NCBI RefSeq assembly: GCF_946187725.1
Contig: NZ_CAMHSK010000013.1
Span: 1-64,000, forward strand
DNA from: an uncultured Treponema sp.
Lineage (GTDB): Bacteria; Spirochaetota; Spirochaetia; Treponematales; Treponemataceae
Direction of reading: 5' to 3'
Length of the DNA stretch: 64,000 nucleotides
The position numbers were made by a program, and so were the translations under genes. Shown here one piece after another: positions 41,539 to 50,843 of the stretch (positions are counted from its first letter, which is position 1; each line of letters starts with the position of its first letter). The notes below the pieces were generated by a model. That model was not told the origin of the DNA, did not search any database, and saw nothing but the letters and a program-made list of their open reading frames with translations.

Positions 41539-44004
41539 ATGCGCATATTATTTTCGATTTTTTTGATTTTTTCTTTAAGCTCATGTATAGCTACGGCTCA
41601 AACCGAGGACACTTCAATCTACAGGCTGCCCGAAAACGGCCCGGAAAAGGCAGGGGAAGTATCTTCTGGCTTTATTCTTGCAGGAAGCGAGACTGGCCTT
41701 TATAAAATCAATGCGAGCAAAACGGCAATTCCTCTCTGGCAGGGTGGCAAGGTTTCAAAAATCGTGCGCGCGGAGGATCGGACAAATTCTAAAGTTCGAT
41801 GGTATTTCCTTACATCAGAAGGAATTATCTCATCAGCTGATTTGAATGTATTTGATTTCAGGAATGAAGGGCTTCCATTTCTTACTATTAAACAGTGGGA
41901 TGGCACGAAGACATTCTTCCTAAAGCAGCCGGCACAACTCAAAGATCTTGCCGTTCATCCGACAAATCCTGATATTCTCGTAACTGCAACAAAAGATGAT
42001 GTCTACATTACTTATGACGGCGGAATGAACTGGAAATCAATAGGTTCAACTTCTGCAACAACCTCAGGAATCAAGGCAGTTGCCGTCTGTGACATGAGAC
42101 GAATCGGAACGGAAAAACCGGCGGTCACAAACGCAGACGGAACTGTCACCCCGGCTGTTCCTCCTCAGACAGACCTTGTTGTTTTCATGGCACATACAAT
42201 TTTCGGATTCTCATACTGCATGCCACTTGCAAAAAAAATCGCATGGAAAGACTGTAACGGCGGCTTTGAGAACATGAAGACTCAGACTTATCCTGATGAA
42301 ATTTCTGACATCCTTCCTGTTGTTTTTTCTGATGCGAACGGCTTCCCTGTGACAGAAGTTTTCGTTTCGCAGAGCTACCTTCCTAGAATCTATCGATTTG
42401 ACTGGTCAAAGGAAAGAGGAGAGCTTCTGTATGCAGGAAAAGAGCCTGTTGAAACGATTGACGCTCTTTTCTGGGATGGAACAAAACTTCTGTATACAAA
42501 GACTGGTGAAGTCGCAGCTTATAATCCGGCAACAAAAACTACTGATTCCCTTCCTGCCGAGTATGACCGATGGAAATCAGGCTTTAACTGTCTCGGAAAC
42601 GACGACACTCTTTACAGTGCATGGATTCCAAATTCTGATGAGAAAAAAAGCGGCCTGACACTGGGGGAACTCTGGCTTTTGTATCCTGATGATGTGAACA
42701 ACAAGTACGCTTCAAAGGCACTTGATAAGAAGGCAGTTTATGTTCAGGCTCACAAAGTCATGACGAAATCAGGAATCGAGCAGTATAAGAAAATCATTAA
42801 GGATAACAAACTCAATGCAATGGTCATCGACATGAAAGATGATTACGGCGGAATTCGCTTTGAAGCAAATGATCCGCTTATCCGCGAAAAAGGCTATATT
42901 TCAAAATACAGAATAGACATTGATACCTTTGTTCCAATGATGAAAGAGCAGGGAATTTATCTCATTGCGCGAATCGTCACTTTTAAGGACAAAAATCTTG
43001 CGAACTACGGAAAAAAACAGTACGCGGTCTGGGATAGAAGTCTTTCAAAACCGTGGATTGGAATTTCCGGCTACGAAAAAGTGAAGGATGAAGAAGGAAA
43101 TGAAACCGGCGAGACAAAAACTCTCTATTATGATGAAAACTGGGTCGATCCTTATTCACCGGAAGTCTGGGAATATAATGTGCACATCGCTCAGGAATTG
43201 ATTGCACGCGGATTTGATGAGATTCAGTTTGACTATATTCGTTTTCCGACAGACGGAAAGAACATGGCAAACGCCCAGTTCAGATGGAAAAGCGACGGAA
43301 TGGACAAGGAAAGCGCTCTTGTTTCATTCCTCCGATATGCACGGGCAAATATTGATGCACCGATTGGAATCGACATCTACGGTGCAAACGGCTGGTACCG
43401 TTCAGGCACGCGAACCGGTCAGGATGTAGAGCTTCTTGCAGAATATGTTGATGTCGTCTGCCCGATGTTCTATCCGAGCCATTTTGAGCAGACCTTTTTG
43501 AGTTATGCGCCTGTGAGCGAACGGCCGTATCGTGTGTACTACTATGGAACATACCGAAACACCGTGATTGGCCGTAATAAGTTGATTATCAGACCGTGGG
43601 TTCAGGCCTTTTATCTGAATGTAAGCTATGACCGCGCATGGTATAATAAAAACTATGTAACGCAGCAGGTTTACGGCGTTCGTGACAGCGTGAACCGAGG
43701 CTATATGTATTGGAACGGAATGTGCCGTTACGATGACATTTCCCCTGATGTTGGCGATGAAAAGTATCCTGGACCGTCTTATGAGGCAGATTCAAGATAC
43801 AGAAAACCTGCTCTTTCCGGCCCTTCAAAAAAGGACAGCATTCTTATGAATGATGACCAGACAAGAACCACACAGACTGTTGATGATACTGCGGCTTGGG
43901 ATTCAATCCGTGAACAGGAAGTCCGTGACCGAAGTAAAGAAAAAAACAGTTTCCCTAAGTTGAGTGATATTACAAAACTTTGGGAAGCGTACTCGGAAAG
44001 TTAA
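41539..44004 (+). CDS. DUF4015-family putative glycoside hydrolase lipoprotein
   Basis: 821 aa from the ATG at 41539, which gives the lipoprotein signal MRILFSIFLIFSLSSC; an upstream in-frame start at 41503 would add a charged, non-signal extension. Residues about 30-400 form a beta-propeller-like, Trp/Thr-rich part (LAVHPTNPDILVTATKDDVY). Residues about 420-760 match the DUF4015 TIM-barrel: AMVIDMKDDYGGIRFEAND, RIVTFKDKNLA, FDEIQFDYIRFPTDG (acidic pair on a strand end), GIDIYGANGW and VDVVCPMFYPSHF. A surface glycosidase is likely, substrate unknown. Its TAA is directly followed by the ATG of mnmE. Confidence 0.85.
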   Translation: MRILFSIFLIFSLSSCIATAQTEDTSIYRLPENGPEKAGEVSSGFILAGSETGLYKINASKTAIPLWQGGKVSKIVRAEDRTNSKVRWYFLTSEGIISSADLNVFDFRNEGLPFLTIKQWDGTKTFFLKQPAQLKDLAVHPTNPDILVTATKDDVYITYDGGMNWKSIGSTSATTSGIKAVAVCDMRRIGTEKPAVTNADGTVTPAVPPQTDLVVFMAHTIFGFSYCMPLAKKIAWKDCNGGFENMKTQTYPDEISDILPVVFSDANGFPVTEVFVSQSYLPRIYRFDWSKERGELLYAGKEPVETIDALFWDGTKLLYTKTGEVAAYNPATKTTDSLPAEYDRWKSGFNCLGNDDTLYSAWIPNSDEKKSGLTLGELWLLYPDDVNNKYASKALDKKAVYVQAHKVMTKSGIEQYKKIIKDNKLNAMVIDMKDDYGGIRFEANDPLIREKGYISKYRIDIDTFVPMMKEQGIYLIARIVTFKDKNLANYGKKQYAVWDRSLSKPWIGISGYEKVKDEEGNETGETKTLYYDENWVDPYSPEVWEYNVHIAQELIARGFDEIQFDYIRFPTDGKNMANAQFRWKSDGMDKESALVSFLRYARANIDAPIGIDIYGANGWYRSGTRTGQDVELLAEYVDVVCPMFYPSHFEQTFLSYAPVSERPYRVYYYGTYRNTVIGRNKLIIRPWVQAFYLNVSYDRAWYNKNYVTQQVYGVRDSVNRGYMYWNGMCRYDDISPDVGDEKYPGPSYEADSRYRKPALSGPSKKDSILMNDDQTRTTQTVDDTAAWDSIREQEVRDRSKEKNSFPKLSDITKLWEAYSES

Positions 44005-45426
44005 ATGACGAACTTAAAATATACGCCTGAAGAACCGATTGCAGCGATTGCAACTGCTTTAGCGCCTGGTGCGCTTGGAATCGTGCGTTGTTCAGGTAAA
44101 AACTGCATTGAACTATTCTCAAAAATCTTCTCAAGGCCAAAAGCCCTGCTTGAAGCAAACGGAAACACAATCGTTTACGGATGGGTTCAGAAAGTTAGCA
44201 GTGAGCAATTAGCAATTAGCAGTTGTGAAAGAATTGATGAGGTTCTTGTTTCTGTTTTCCGCGCTCCGAAGTCTTTTACTGGCGAAGATATGATTGAGAT
44301 TTCATGTCACGGCGGGGTTCATGTCGTTCAGTCTGTCTATAATCTTCTATTAAATAGTGGATTCCGTGCGGCTGAAAGGGGAGAATTCACTTTCAGGGCT
44401 TACATCAATGGCAAAACTGATTTGACAAAAGCTGAGGCTGTTCGCGAGATAATCGATTCAAAAACGGATGCGGGGCAGAGCAGGGCTGCAGGAAGACTTG
44501 CCGGAAATCTTTACGCAACGATTGATGAAGTAAAAAAACATATCATTGATACTCTGGCGGCTATTGAGGTTGAAATTGAGTATCCTGAAGATGAGGAAAC
44601 AATTGCGGATTCCTTTGATTCTTCTGAACTTAAAAAGGCCGAAAAAGTGCTTGAAGAACTTGCTGCTTCATGGAAGAGCGAGAAAATCTATCAGGACGGT
44701 GCGAGGGTTGTTCTTTGTGGCCGGACAAATGCCGGAAAATCATCACTTTTTAACGCCCTTCTCAAAGAAGACCGTGCGATTGTAAGCGATATTGAAGGCA
44801 CGACCAGAGATTTTATCGAAAGCTGGATTGATTTTTCAGGAATTCCGGCAAGGCTTTTTGATACGGCAGGTTTACGGCAGACAGATGATGTTATTGAGGC
44901 TGTCGGAGTTGAGCGGACTCATGATTTAAGTGAGGAAGCTGACCTGATTCTTTACCTTGTCGATTCAAATGCCGGGCTGACAGAAGATGACAAGGCTTTC
45001 ATAACTGAGCATGTAAGATTCGGTATGGATGAATCAAAAAAATCCATTCCGCTGATTCTTGTATGGAATAAATGCGATTTGAAGGGAGAGTCGGATTTGC
45101 CGTCGCTTTCTATCCCCCAGGTTCATATTGCCGCAAAAAAAGGAATAGGACTTGGAGAACTTAGTGAGGCTGTCCGCAAGGCTCTTTCAGCTGGTGAAAG
45201 CAGTGAGCGAAACATTACGGGGCTTGGCTCACAGCGTCAGAAAGACAGCGTTGAGCGGGCACTTGAAAGCGTGCGTCATGCACTGTTCTTAAGTGAAGAT
45301 TACGCTCTTGATGCTGTTGTCCAGGATTTGGAAGATTCCCTTGATGCACTTGGTGAAGTTACCGGTGATGTAACGCCAGACGATGTGCTTGGATCAATTT
45401 TCGAGCATTTCTGTGTTGGAAAGTAG
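44005..45426 (+). CDS. mnmE: tRNA modification GTPase MnmE with a repeat-derived insertion
   Basis: 473 aa. With MnmG it modifies U34 of several tRNAs. N-terminal tetrahydrofolate-binding domain (ALAPGALGIVRCSG), G domain with P-loop GRTNAGKSS, DIEGTTRD, DTAGLR and NKCD, and the C-terminal FCVGK in place of the usual FCIGK, keeping the Cys. Residues 64-74 (VSSEQLAISSC) are encoded by a TTAGCAGT/GAGCAATTAGC dispersed repeat and lie between the strand ending GWVQ and the conserved DEVLVSVFRAP, a variable loop. The ATG abuts the stop of the upstream gene. Confidence 0.96.
   Translation: MTNLKYTPEEPIAAIATALAPGALGIVRCSGKNCIELFSKIFSRPKALLEANGNTIVYGWVQKVSSEQLAISSCERIDEVLVSVFRAPKSFTGEDMIEISCHGGVHVVQSVYNLLLNSGFRAAERGEFTFRAYINGKTDLTKAEAVREIIDSKTDAGQSRAAGRLAGNLYATIDEVKKHIIDTLAAIEVEIEYPEDEETIADSFDSSELKKAEKVLEELAASWKSEKIYQDGARVVLCGRTNAGKSSLFNALLKEDRAIVSDIEGTTRDFIESWIDFSGIPARLFDTAGLRQTDDVIEAVGVERTHDLSEEADLILYLVDSNAGLTEDDKAFITEHVRFGMDESKKSIPLILVWNKCDLKGESDLPSLSIPQVHIAAKKGIGLGELSEAVRKALSAGESSERNITGLGSQRQKDSVERALESVRHALFLSEDYALDAVVQDLEDSLDALGEVTGDVTPDDVLGSIFEHFCVGK
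44193..44226 (-). repeat. GCTAACT/GCTAATT repeat inserted in frame in mnmE
   Basis: Read on the minus strand it is AACTGCTAATTGCTAATTGC and so on, the same units as at 15522-15557 and 32084-32139, in opposite orientation to the murB copy. It adds 33 nt, 11 codons. Confidence 0.75.
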
Positions 45427-45446
45427 CTGAAAAATACAAATCTTGA

Positions 45447-45475
45447 TTGCGAAATCATTTTTTGTCTGCTACAAT
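45447..45475 (+). promoter_or_regulatory. Predicted promoter of the two-gene unit 45505-48112
   Basis: TTGCGA (45447-45452), 17 bp, TACAAT (45470-45475); leader of about 25 nt with GAGAGG. Confidence 0.55.
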
Positions 45476-45504
45476 AGAATTCACTTCAAAGAGAGGAACT
45501 TATT

Positions 45505-46689
45505 GTGAACCGAACTAAAAAAATCCGTACGGTCATGGCTGCTGTTTTAGCTGTTTCCTGTACTTTTTCTGTTTTCGGACAGTCTTCTGAGGATGTAGGT
45601 GAAGCATTCAAACGAATAGACATGGCGATTGCCGGCAGGTCTATTGATGCAATCTCAAAAGTTCTCTCCGATAACAAGTCTTCTCCAAATTATCAATTGA
45701 TTGAGAATTATACGCTCAAAAAAACGCGTCAGCTCATCATCACTGATAATCTGGAATTCGCTCGTCAGACTTCTCTTGCCGTCATCGATAACAATATCGA
45801 AAATTTTGATGCCGTTGAATTGTATTCTTACATTGATAAAGCTATCCTAAATCAGCAGGCTGCCCAGCAGGCAGCTGAAAACCGCAAAAGACTTGAAGAG
45901 GAACGCATTGCGGCCCGAAATGCCAAATCAAAGGCTCAGCTCGAAAGCCGTGGAAACTATCATGTTGTCAGTACAGCTTCTGGCCAGGAAGTTTATGTCA
46001 ACGAACAGAAGGCTTCTTTTTCTTCATGGATTTGGACTGTCAAACTTGGACTTGCAGATTTTGTCTATCAGAAAGTCTCAGAGCCTGACTATTCCAGCCT
46101 TAAATACGGTCTTGCTTTAGGAGCAAATGTTTTCCGGCCGTCAGAACGATTCATTATCGGTGCTGACCTCTTTGCTGATGCTCATATCGTGACCTTCTCT
46201 ACTTCGGGCGGGCTTGAAGGCGAGGCAAAGCTCAATTCAAGCGGCCTACCGGAAGCTCAGGCTGCACCTCAGGAATTCTTCATGTCAGGTCGTTTTGTTC
46301 CAGAATTCGCCTTTGCTGATTTAAGCAAATACCTGTTTGTTCGTGCTGGTCTTGCAGCTCACATCCTTGCTTCAAATGACCGCGACAGAACAGGTTCTAC
46401 AGATACTTTCATATCACCAGTAATTGGTGCTGCTTTTGAAAATGTTCCTGTGGGAGAGGCTGTAATCCGGGCTTTCTATGACTACGACTTAGGTCATCTG
46501 GCATACGAAGACATAAATTCTGCAATGGAATTCGGCGGTTCCATTCTTTTGCCAATGGCTGTCAATGATAAAACAAAAGTCGGTGTCGAATTTGGCTTCC
46601 AGGATTTGCTCGTAATGAGGAATGTTGGCGGCATGGAAAATAGAACAAAAATCACATTTGCAATTGGAGTTGGAAATGTTACAAAGTAA
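45505..46689 (+). CDS. Exported protein, probable outer-membrane beta-barrel
   Basis: 394 aa from a GTG start with GAGAGG upstream. A signal peptide ends SVFGQS; residues about 30-150 are helical with an Ala/Gln/Arg/Glu coiled-coil-like end (QQAAQQAAENRKRLEEERIA); residues about 160-394 alternate amphipathic strands (LKYGLALGANVF, SGRFVPEFAFADL, TKVGVEFGFQDL) that suggest a small barrel. I do not recognise a named family. It overlaps the HD-GYP-like gene by 14 nt. Confidence 0.75.
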   Translation: MNRTKKIRTVMAAVLAVSCTFSVFGQSSEDVGEAFKRIDMAIAGRSIDAISKVLSDNKSSPNYQLIENYTLKKTRQLIITDNLEFARQTSLAVIDNNIENFDAVELYSYIDKAILNQQAAQQAAENRKRLEEERIAARNAKSKAQLESRGNYHVVSTASGQEVYVNEQKASFSSWIWTVKLGLADFVYQKVSEPDYSSLKYGLALGANVFRPSERFIIGADLFADAHIVTFSTSGGLEGEAKLNSSGLPEAQAAPQEFFMSGRFVPEFAFADLSKYLFVRAGLAAHILASNDRDRTGSTDTFISPVIGAAFENVPVGEAVIRAFYDYDLGHLAYEDINSAMEFGGSILLPMAVNDKTKVGVEFGFQDLLVMRNVGGMENRTKITFAIGVGNVTK

Positions 46690-48112
46690 AATGATTCAAA
46701 ACCAAATTAAAAAAAATCTTCTGCAAGTCTTGCTCTGTGTATTTTCTGTTGGAATCGTTTTTGCTCAGTCTTCAACATCTGATCTTACAAAGCGTTTCTT
46801 GCAGCGGGCTGACGATCAGTATTCTGCAATGCAGTACGAGGAAGCGTTCAAAACAATCAATGCTACCCTTAAATTGTCTGAGCGTGATGAAGTTCCTGGA
46901 AATGTCTATCTTCTCGCAACTCAAATTTACACAAAGTTGCTTGATAAAATGACAAAAACAAAAGATTTCACTCTTTTTAATGATGTCATAATGAATCTTC
47001 AGACTTATCCAAAACTTTCTGATGATCCGCAGATTCAAAAATATGTCCGTATGATTCAGCAGATGCAGGCAGATATAAAAGAGGCTGCCCGTGATGCAAA
47101 GCAGCAGGCACAAACTAAAGAAATGATGGAAAGTTTTGCGGCTACTCAGCAGGCTGGCAACGAGGAAATGAAAGAGGCTATCAGACAGGGCCTTGAATCT
47201 GCTGGCGAAAAAACAGCCGAAGCTGTCCGCGAAGTTTCTGAAACAACTAACAATACAATGAAGGAAATCAGCAGAACCAGCAATAAAACAATCTGGATTC
47301 TTGTCATGCTCGGTGCGCTTATTTTTGTCATCGTATTCATTCTTGTTGTTGTTGGAATCCGTGTTTCTGCCCGTGCTTCTGCAATGCAGACGGCTCAGCT
47401 TGATTCAACTCTTAAACTGATTGCCGGAATGCAGCAGACCAATAATCAGCTTCTCCTTGGAGGCATTACCGATTTTGGAGGCATGGGCTTGAAGTCAGCC
47501 GGAAGTTCTCGCTGGGGAGTTGATGCTCTTCCTGCTCCAGAAATGACTGACGATGAAAAGGCAGAATTGAAGCAGCTTGTAATTGATTGTGAAAAGCTTG
47601 GAAGCGAAATTGATGCCGTCACAAAGCGAAAGAACAATTCAAAGAATGTCAGTGAGCTTGTTTATAAGCTTGCAATGCAGCTTGGCTTAAATCAGAATTC
47701 ATCAATGATTTATTTTGCGGCTTCAATGGTTTACGATGCAGGCTTCCTTGCAGTTCCAGAAGAGATTCTTGAGGCAGAAAACTTGACTGACGAGCAGAGA
47801 GAAATTCTTCGTGAGCATGTAAATCAGTATGAACAGTATCTTGGTTTTGTTCCGAGAAAATACTGGGATATTTTTGAAGATGCTGCAAAGTATCATCATG
47901 AGAATATGGACGGTTCCGGTTACAAAGGTCTTGCCGGGGATGCCATTCCTCAGATTGCACGGCTTATCCATGTTGCAGAAAGCTACAACTCGCTTATCAG
48001 CCGCCGCAATTACAAACAGATTCAAGACAAAGAATCCGCTATTCAGGAACTTGAATCTAAACCGAATCTTTATGACAATGATGTAGTCAAAGTTCTTGAT
48101 TCGATTGTTTAA
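46676..48112 (+). CDS. Membrane protein with degenerate HD-GYP domain
   Basis: 478 aa from the ATG at 46676, which has GGAG at 6 nt; a signal-like segment ends FAQSS, a TPR-like periplasmic region with a coiled coil (about 125-200) follows, then a transmembrane helix (about 206-228) and a cytoplasmic HD-GYP-like domain (about 320-478). The c-di-GMP phosphodiesterase signature is altered: the HD pair is Tyr353-Asp354 (VYDAGFL), HHENMDGSGYK keeps the His pair but has Lys for the Pro of GYP, and the late VADxYD segment is VAESYN. Catalysis is therefore doubtful; binding or sensing is more likely. Confidence 0.82.
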   Translation: MLQSKMIQNQIKKNLLQVLLCVFSVGIVFAQSSTSDLTKRFLQRADDQYSAMQYEEAFKTINATLKLSERDEVPGNVYLLATQIYTKLLDKMTKTKDFTLFNDVIMNLQTYPKLSDDPQIQKYVRMIQQMQADIKEAARDAKQQAQTKEMMESFAATQQAGNEEMKEAIRQGLESAGEKTAEAVREVSETTNNTMKEISRTSNKTIWILVMLGALIFVIVFILVVVGIRVSARASAMQTAQLDSTLKLIAGMQQTNNQLLLGGITDFGGMGLKSAGSSRWGVDALPAPEMTDDEKAELKQLVIDCEKLGSEIDAVTKRKNNSKNVSELVYKLAMQLGLNQNSSMIYFAASMVYDAGFLAVPEEILEAENLTDEQREILREHVNQYEQYLGFVPRKYWDIFEDAAKYHHENMDGSGYKGLAGDAIPQIARLIHVAESYNSLISRRNYKQIQDKESAIQELESKPNLYDNDVVKVLDSIV

Positions 48113-48135
48113 TATTTGATTTTTTAGTATTATTT

Positions 48136-48162
48136 AGCCATCGTATTTCGATGGCTTTTTTT
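48136..48162 (+). terminator. Rho-independent terminator before glmS
   Basis: AGCCATCG (48136-48143), TATTT loop, CGATGGCT (48149-48156) and a run of seven T. Confidence 0.92.
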
Positions 48163-48205
48163 ATTGCCATAAACTGACTTGTTCCCAAAAATCGAGGTAA
48201 AATGT

Positions 48206-50053
48206 ATGTGTGGAATCGTTGGGTATGTAGGTTCTAGACAGGCGACCCCTGTTTTGATTAACGGACTCAAAAAACTTGAATATCGTGGTTACGATTCGGC
48301 CGGAATTGCCGTTCTTTCAGAAGATTCTAATGAAATTCTTGTGCGCAAATCTAAAGGTGCATTGAAATTTCTCGAAGAAAAAATTGCTGATGAAGTAATC
48401 AAAGGCTCTGTCGGAATCGGTCACACCAGATGGGCAACTCACGGTGAACCAAGTGATATCAATTCTCATCCGCATACAAATGTTTCTGGCACAATTGCTG
48501 TCGTCCACAACGGCATCATCGAAAATTACGCAAAACTCAAGGCCTGGCTTCAGGATCAGGGAATTGTTTTCAAAAGTCAGACTGACACCGAAGTTATCGC
48601 TCATTTAATCAATTATTTCTACGAAAAGACAGGCGAGTTGTTTAAGGCCGTTTTGGAGACTTTGCATCGACTTGAAGGCAGTTATGCTCTTGGCGTCGTC
48701 TGTACAAAATATCCTGACCGCCTGATTGCTGCCCGCAAAGAAAGCCCTCTCATCGTCGGCCTGGGCAAAAATGAAAATTTCATTGCTTCGGATGTTCCGG
48801 CAGTTCTTGAATATACTCGCGATGTCTATTACCTCAATCAGAATGAGCTTGCAGTTCTTTACGATGACCATGTTGATTTGTTCGACGCAACTGGCAATAA
48901 AGTTGTTCGCGAGCCTTCACATGTTGAGTGGGATATGGCAAGTGCAGAAAAGGGCGGATACGCACACTTTATGCTCAAAGAAATCCATGAGCAGCCAAAA
49001 GCCCTCACTGACACTCTTCGTCCACGAATCGTTTTTGATGGCGAAAAACCTGTAGACATTCAGTTCGATGAAATTGATTTTGGTGAAGACTGGAAGCAGG
49101 CCGGAAGAATCGTTATTACAGCCTGTGGTACCGCATATCATGCCGGCGTTGTCGGAAAATACGCATTCGAAAAATTTGCAAGAATTCCTGTTGCCGTTGA
49201 TGTTGCCTCTGAATTCCGCTATCGAAATCCAATTCTCAACAAAAACGACATTTTCATCGTCATCTCTCAGTCTGGTGAAACAGCTGACACTTTGGCAGCC
49301 CTTCGCCTTGCAAAACAGGCTGGCGCAAAGGTCATCGCAATCACAAACTGTGTCGGTTCAACTGTAAGCCGCGAAGCTGATGAGGTAATCTACACTTGGG
49401 CAGGGCCTGAAATCGCCGTTGCTTCAACAAAAGCTTACACTACACAGCTCATGTGCATTTATCTTCTTGCACTCAAACTTGGCAAGGAACGCGGCAATCT
49501 TTCATCTTCTGAATATGAAAAATTGCTTTCTGGTATAGTCGAAATTCCCTCAAAAGCACAGGAAATCGTTGATAATCAGACTGAAATCCAGAAATTCGCT
49601 TCACGCCAGTTTAATAAATCAAAAATCTTCTATATTGGTCGTCTTTTTGATTCGGCTTCTTCTTTGGAAAGTGCACTCAAACTCAAGGAAGTCAGCTACA
49701 TGCACTGTGAGGCTTTTGCCGCCGGTGAGCTTAAACACGGACCAATCGCACTCGTTGATTCTGATACTCTCGTCGTTGCAATTGCGACTGAACCGTCACT
49801 TTATGAAAAACTTGCTTCAAACATCGTTGAAGTAAAAAGCCGTGGTGCTGTCACAATGGCAATTACACTCGACAAAACAGGTGCATTCAATAATTGCTGT
49901 GATTCTGTAATCACAATTCCTGATTCTGAGCCAGAACTTGCTTCTATGCTTTCAATCATTCCTGCACAGCTTTTCGCATATTATTGTTCAATTCTGCGTG
50001 GAAATGATCCTGACAAGCCGCGAAATCTCGCAAAATCAGTAACAGTAGAGTAA
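48206..50053 (+). CDS. glmS: Glutamine-fructose-6-phosphate aminotransferase
   Basis: 615 aa. It makes glucosamine-6-phosphate from fructose-6-phosphate and glutamine, the first step to UDP-GlcNAc for peptidoglycan. The ATG at 48206 exposes the nucleophile Cys in MCGIVGYVG; GAGGTAAA upstream supports it. N-terminal glutaminase domain (HTRWATHGEP, HNGIIENY), then two SIS domains (SQSGETADTLAALR, STKAYTTQL) and the C-terminal end NLAKSVTVE. The leader before it shows no ribozyme-like structure that I can recognise. Confidence 0.97.
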   Translation: MCGIVGYVGSRQATPVLINGLKKLEYRGYDSAGIAVLSEDSNEILVRKSKGALKFLEEKIADEVIKGSVGIGHTRWATHGEPSDINSHPHTNVSGTIAVVHNGIIENYAKLKAWLQDQGIVFKSQTDTEVIAHLINYFYEKTGELFKAVLETLHRLEGSYALGVVCTKYPDRLIAARKESPLIVGLGKNENFIASDVPAVLEYTRDVYYLNQNELAVLYDDHVDLFDATGNKVVREPSHVEWDMASAEKGGYAHFMLKEIHEQPKALTDTLRPRIVFDGEKPVDIQFDEIDFGEDWKQAGRIVITACGTAYHAGVVGKYAFEKFARIPVAVDVASEFRYRNPILNKNDIFIVISQSGETADTLAALRLAKQAGAKVIAITNCVGSTVSREADEVIYTWAGPEIAVASTKAYTTQLMCIYLLALKLGKERGNLSSSEYEKLLSGIVEIPSKAQEIVDNQTEIQKFASRQFNKSKIFYIGRLFDSASSLESALKLKEVSYMHCEAFAAGELKHGPIALVDSDTLVVAIATEPSLYEKLASNIVEVKSRGAVTMAITLDKTGAFNNCCDSVITIPDSEPELASMLSIIPAQLFAYYCSILRGNDPDKPRNLAKSVTVE

Positions 50054-50054
50054 T

Positions 50055-50843
50055 ATGCGCGTTTTATGTCTCGGCGACAGTATAATGCAGTATAATGACT
50101 TCTCAACTTTTCCGCAGACAGGCTGGGTACAGGAACTGGCACGGTTTTTCCCGGCGGATACTGTCTGGCTGAATTTTGCCCGTAACGGCAGAAGCACAAA
50201 GTCATTCATTGATGAAGGGCGTTTTATGTCTGCCATGGCTTGGGCTGAATCTGGTGATTTTGCCATGATTCAATTCGGTCATAATGACGAAAAAGATGAT
50301 CCTGCAAGGCATACTGACCCCGGAAAAGACGGAGCTTTTAGAAAGAATCTTTCGTATTTTGTGCGTGAACTTCGCTCAAAAGGCGTTAAGCCGATTCTTC
50401 TTACACCAATGGCCCGTCGCATGTTTGAGGATGATAAACCCAAAAATTCTCATGGCGAATATGCTGCTGCTATAATCGAAACGGCCGTTGCCGAAAGTGT
50501 TCCTTGCATCGACATGAATGCCCTTACGCTTGATTTTCTTGCTCAAAAAGGATTTGAGGGAAGTCGCAGATTCTATATGAATTTTGATTCAAACGAATAC
50601 GAAAATTTTCCTCAGGGGCGAGGGGATAACAGTCATTTGAGGCCAGAAGGAGCAAACGCTTTCTCTAAAATTGCCGCCTGCGAAATCAAAAAGATTGCTG
50701 AAAAATTTCCTGAATATAAAGAATTTTCGGATTCCTGCATGGAAAACACCGGCGGAAGATTCCTTGAAGTTGACGAGGCTTTCATGAAGGAAGCGAACGC
50801 CGAAATTGACGACGAGTACACTGTATATGGAAGATTGTTATAA
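50055..50843 (+). CDS. SGNH/GDSL hydrolase, rhamnogalacturonan acetylesterase-like
   Basis: 262 aa, no signal peptide. The SGNH blocks are seen: GDSIMQ (Ser nucleophile) near the N-terminus, FARNGRSTKSF, MIQFGHNDEKD, and DNSHLRPEGA holding the catalytic Asp and His. The closest known type removes acetyl groups from pectin side chains; since no export signal is visible, it may act on imported oligosaccharides. It starts 1 nt after glmS and overlaps the J-domain gene by 17 nt. Confidence 0.88.
   Translation: MRVLCLGDSIMQYNDFSTFPQTGWVQELARFFPADTVWLNFARNGRSTKSFIDEGRFMSAMAWAESGDFAMIQFGHNDEKDDPARHTDPGKDGAFRKNLSYFVRELRSKGVKPILLTPMARRMFEDDKPKNSHGEYAAAIIETAVAESVPCIDMNALTLDFLAQKGFEGSRRFYMNFDSNEYENFPQGRGDNSHLRPEGANAFSKIAACEIKKIAEKFPEYKEFSDSCMENTGGRFLEVDEAFMKEANAEIDDEYTVYGRLL

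Noticed and set aside
48163-48205. glmS ribozyme or riboswitch before glmS
   Set aside because: Only 43 nt separate the terminator from the start and no pseudoknot-like structure is visible; the ribozyme is mainly known from Firmicutes.
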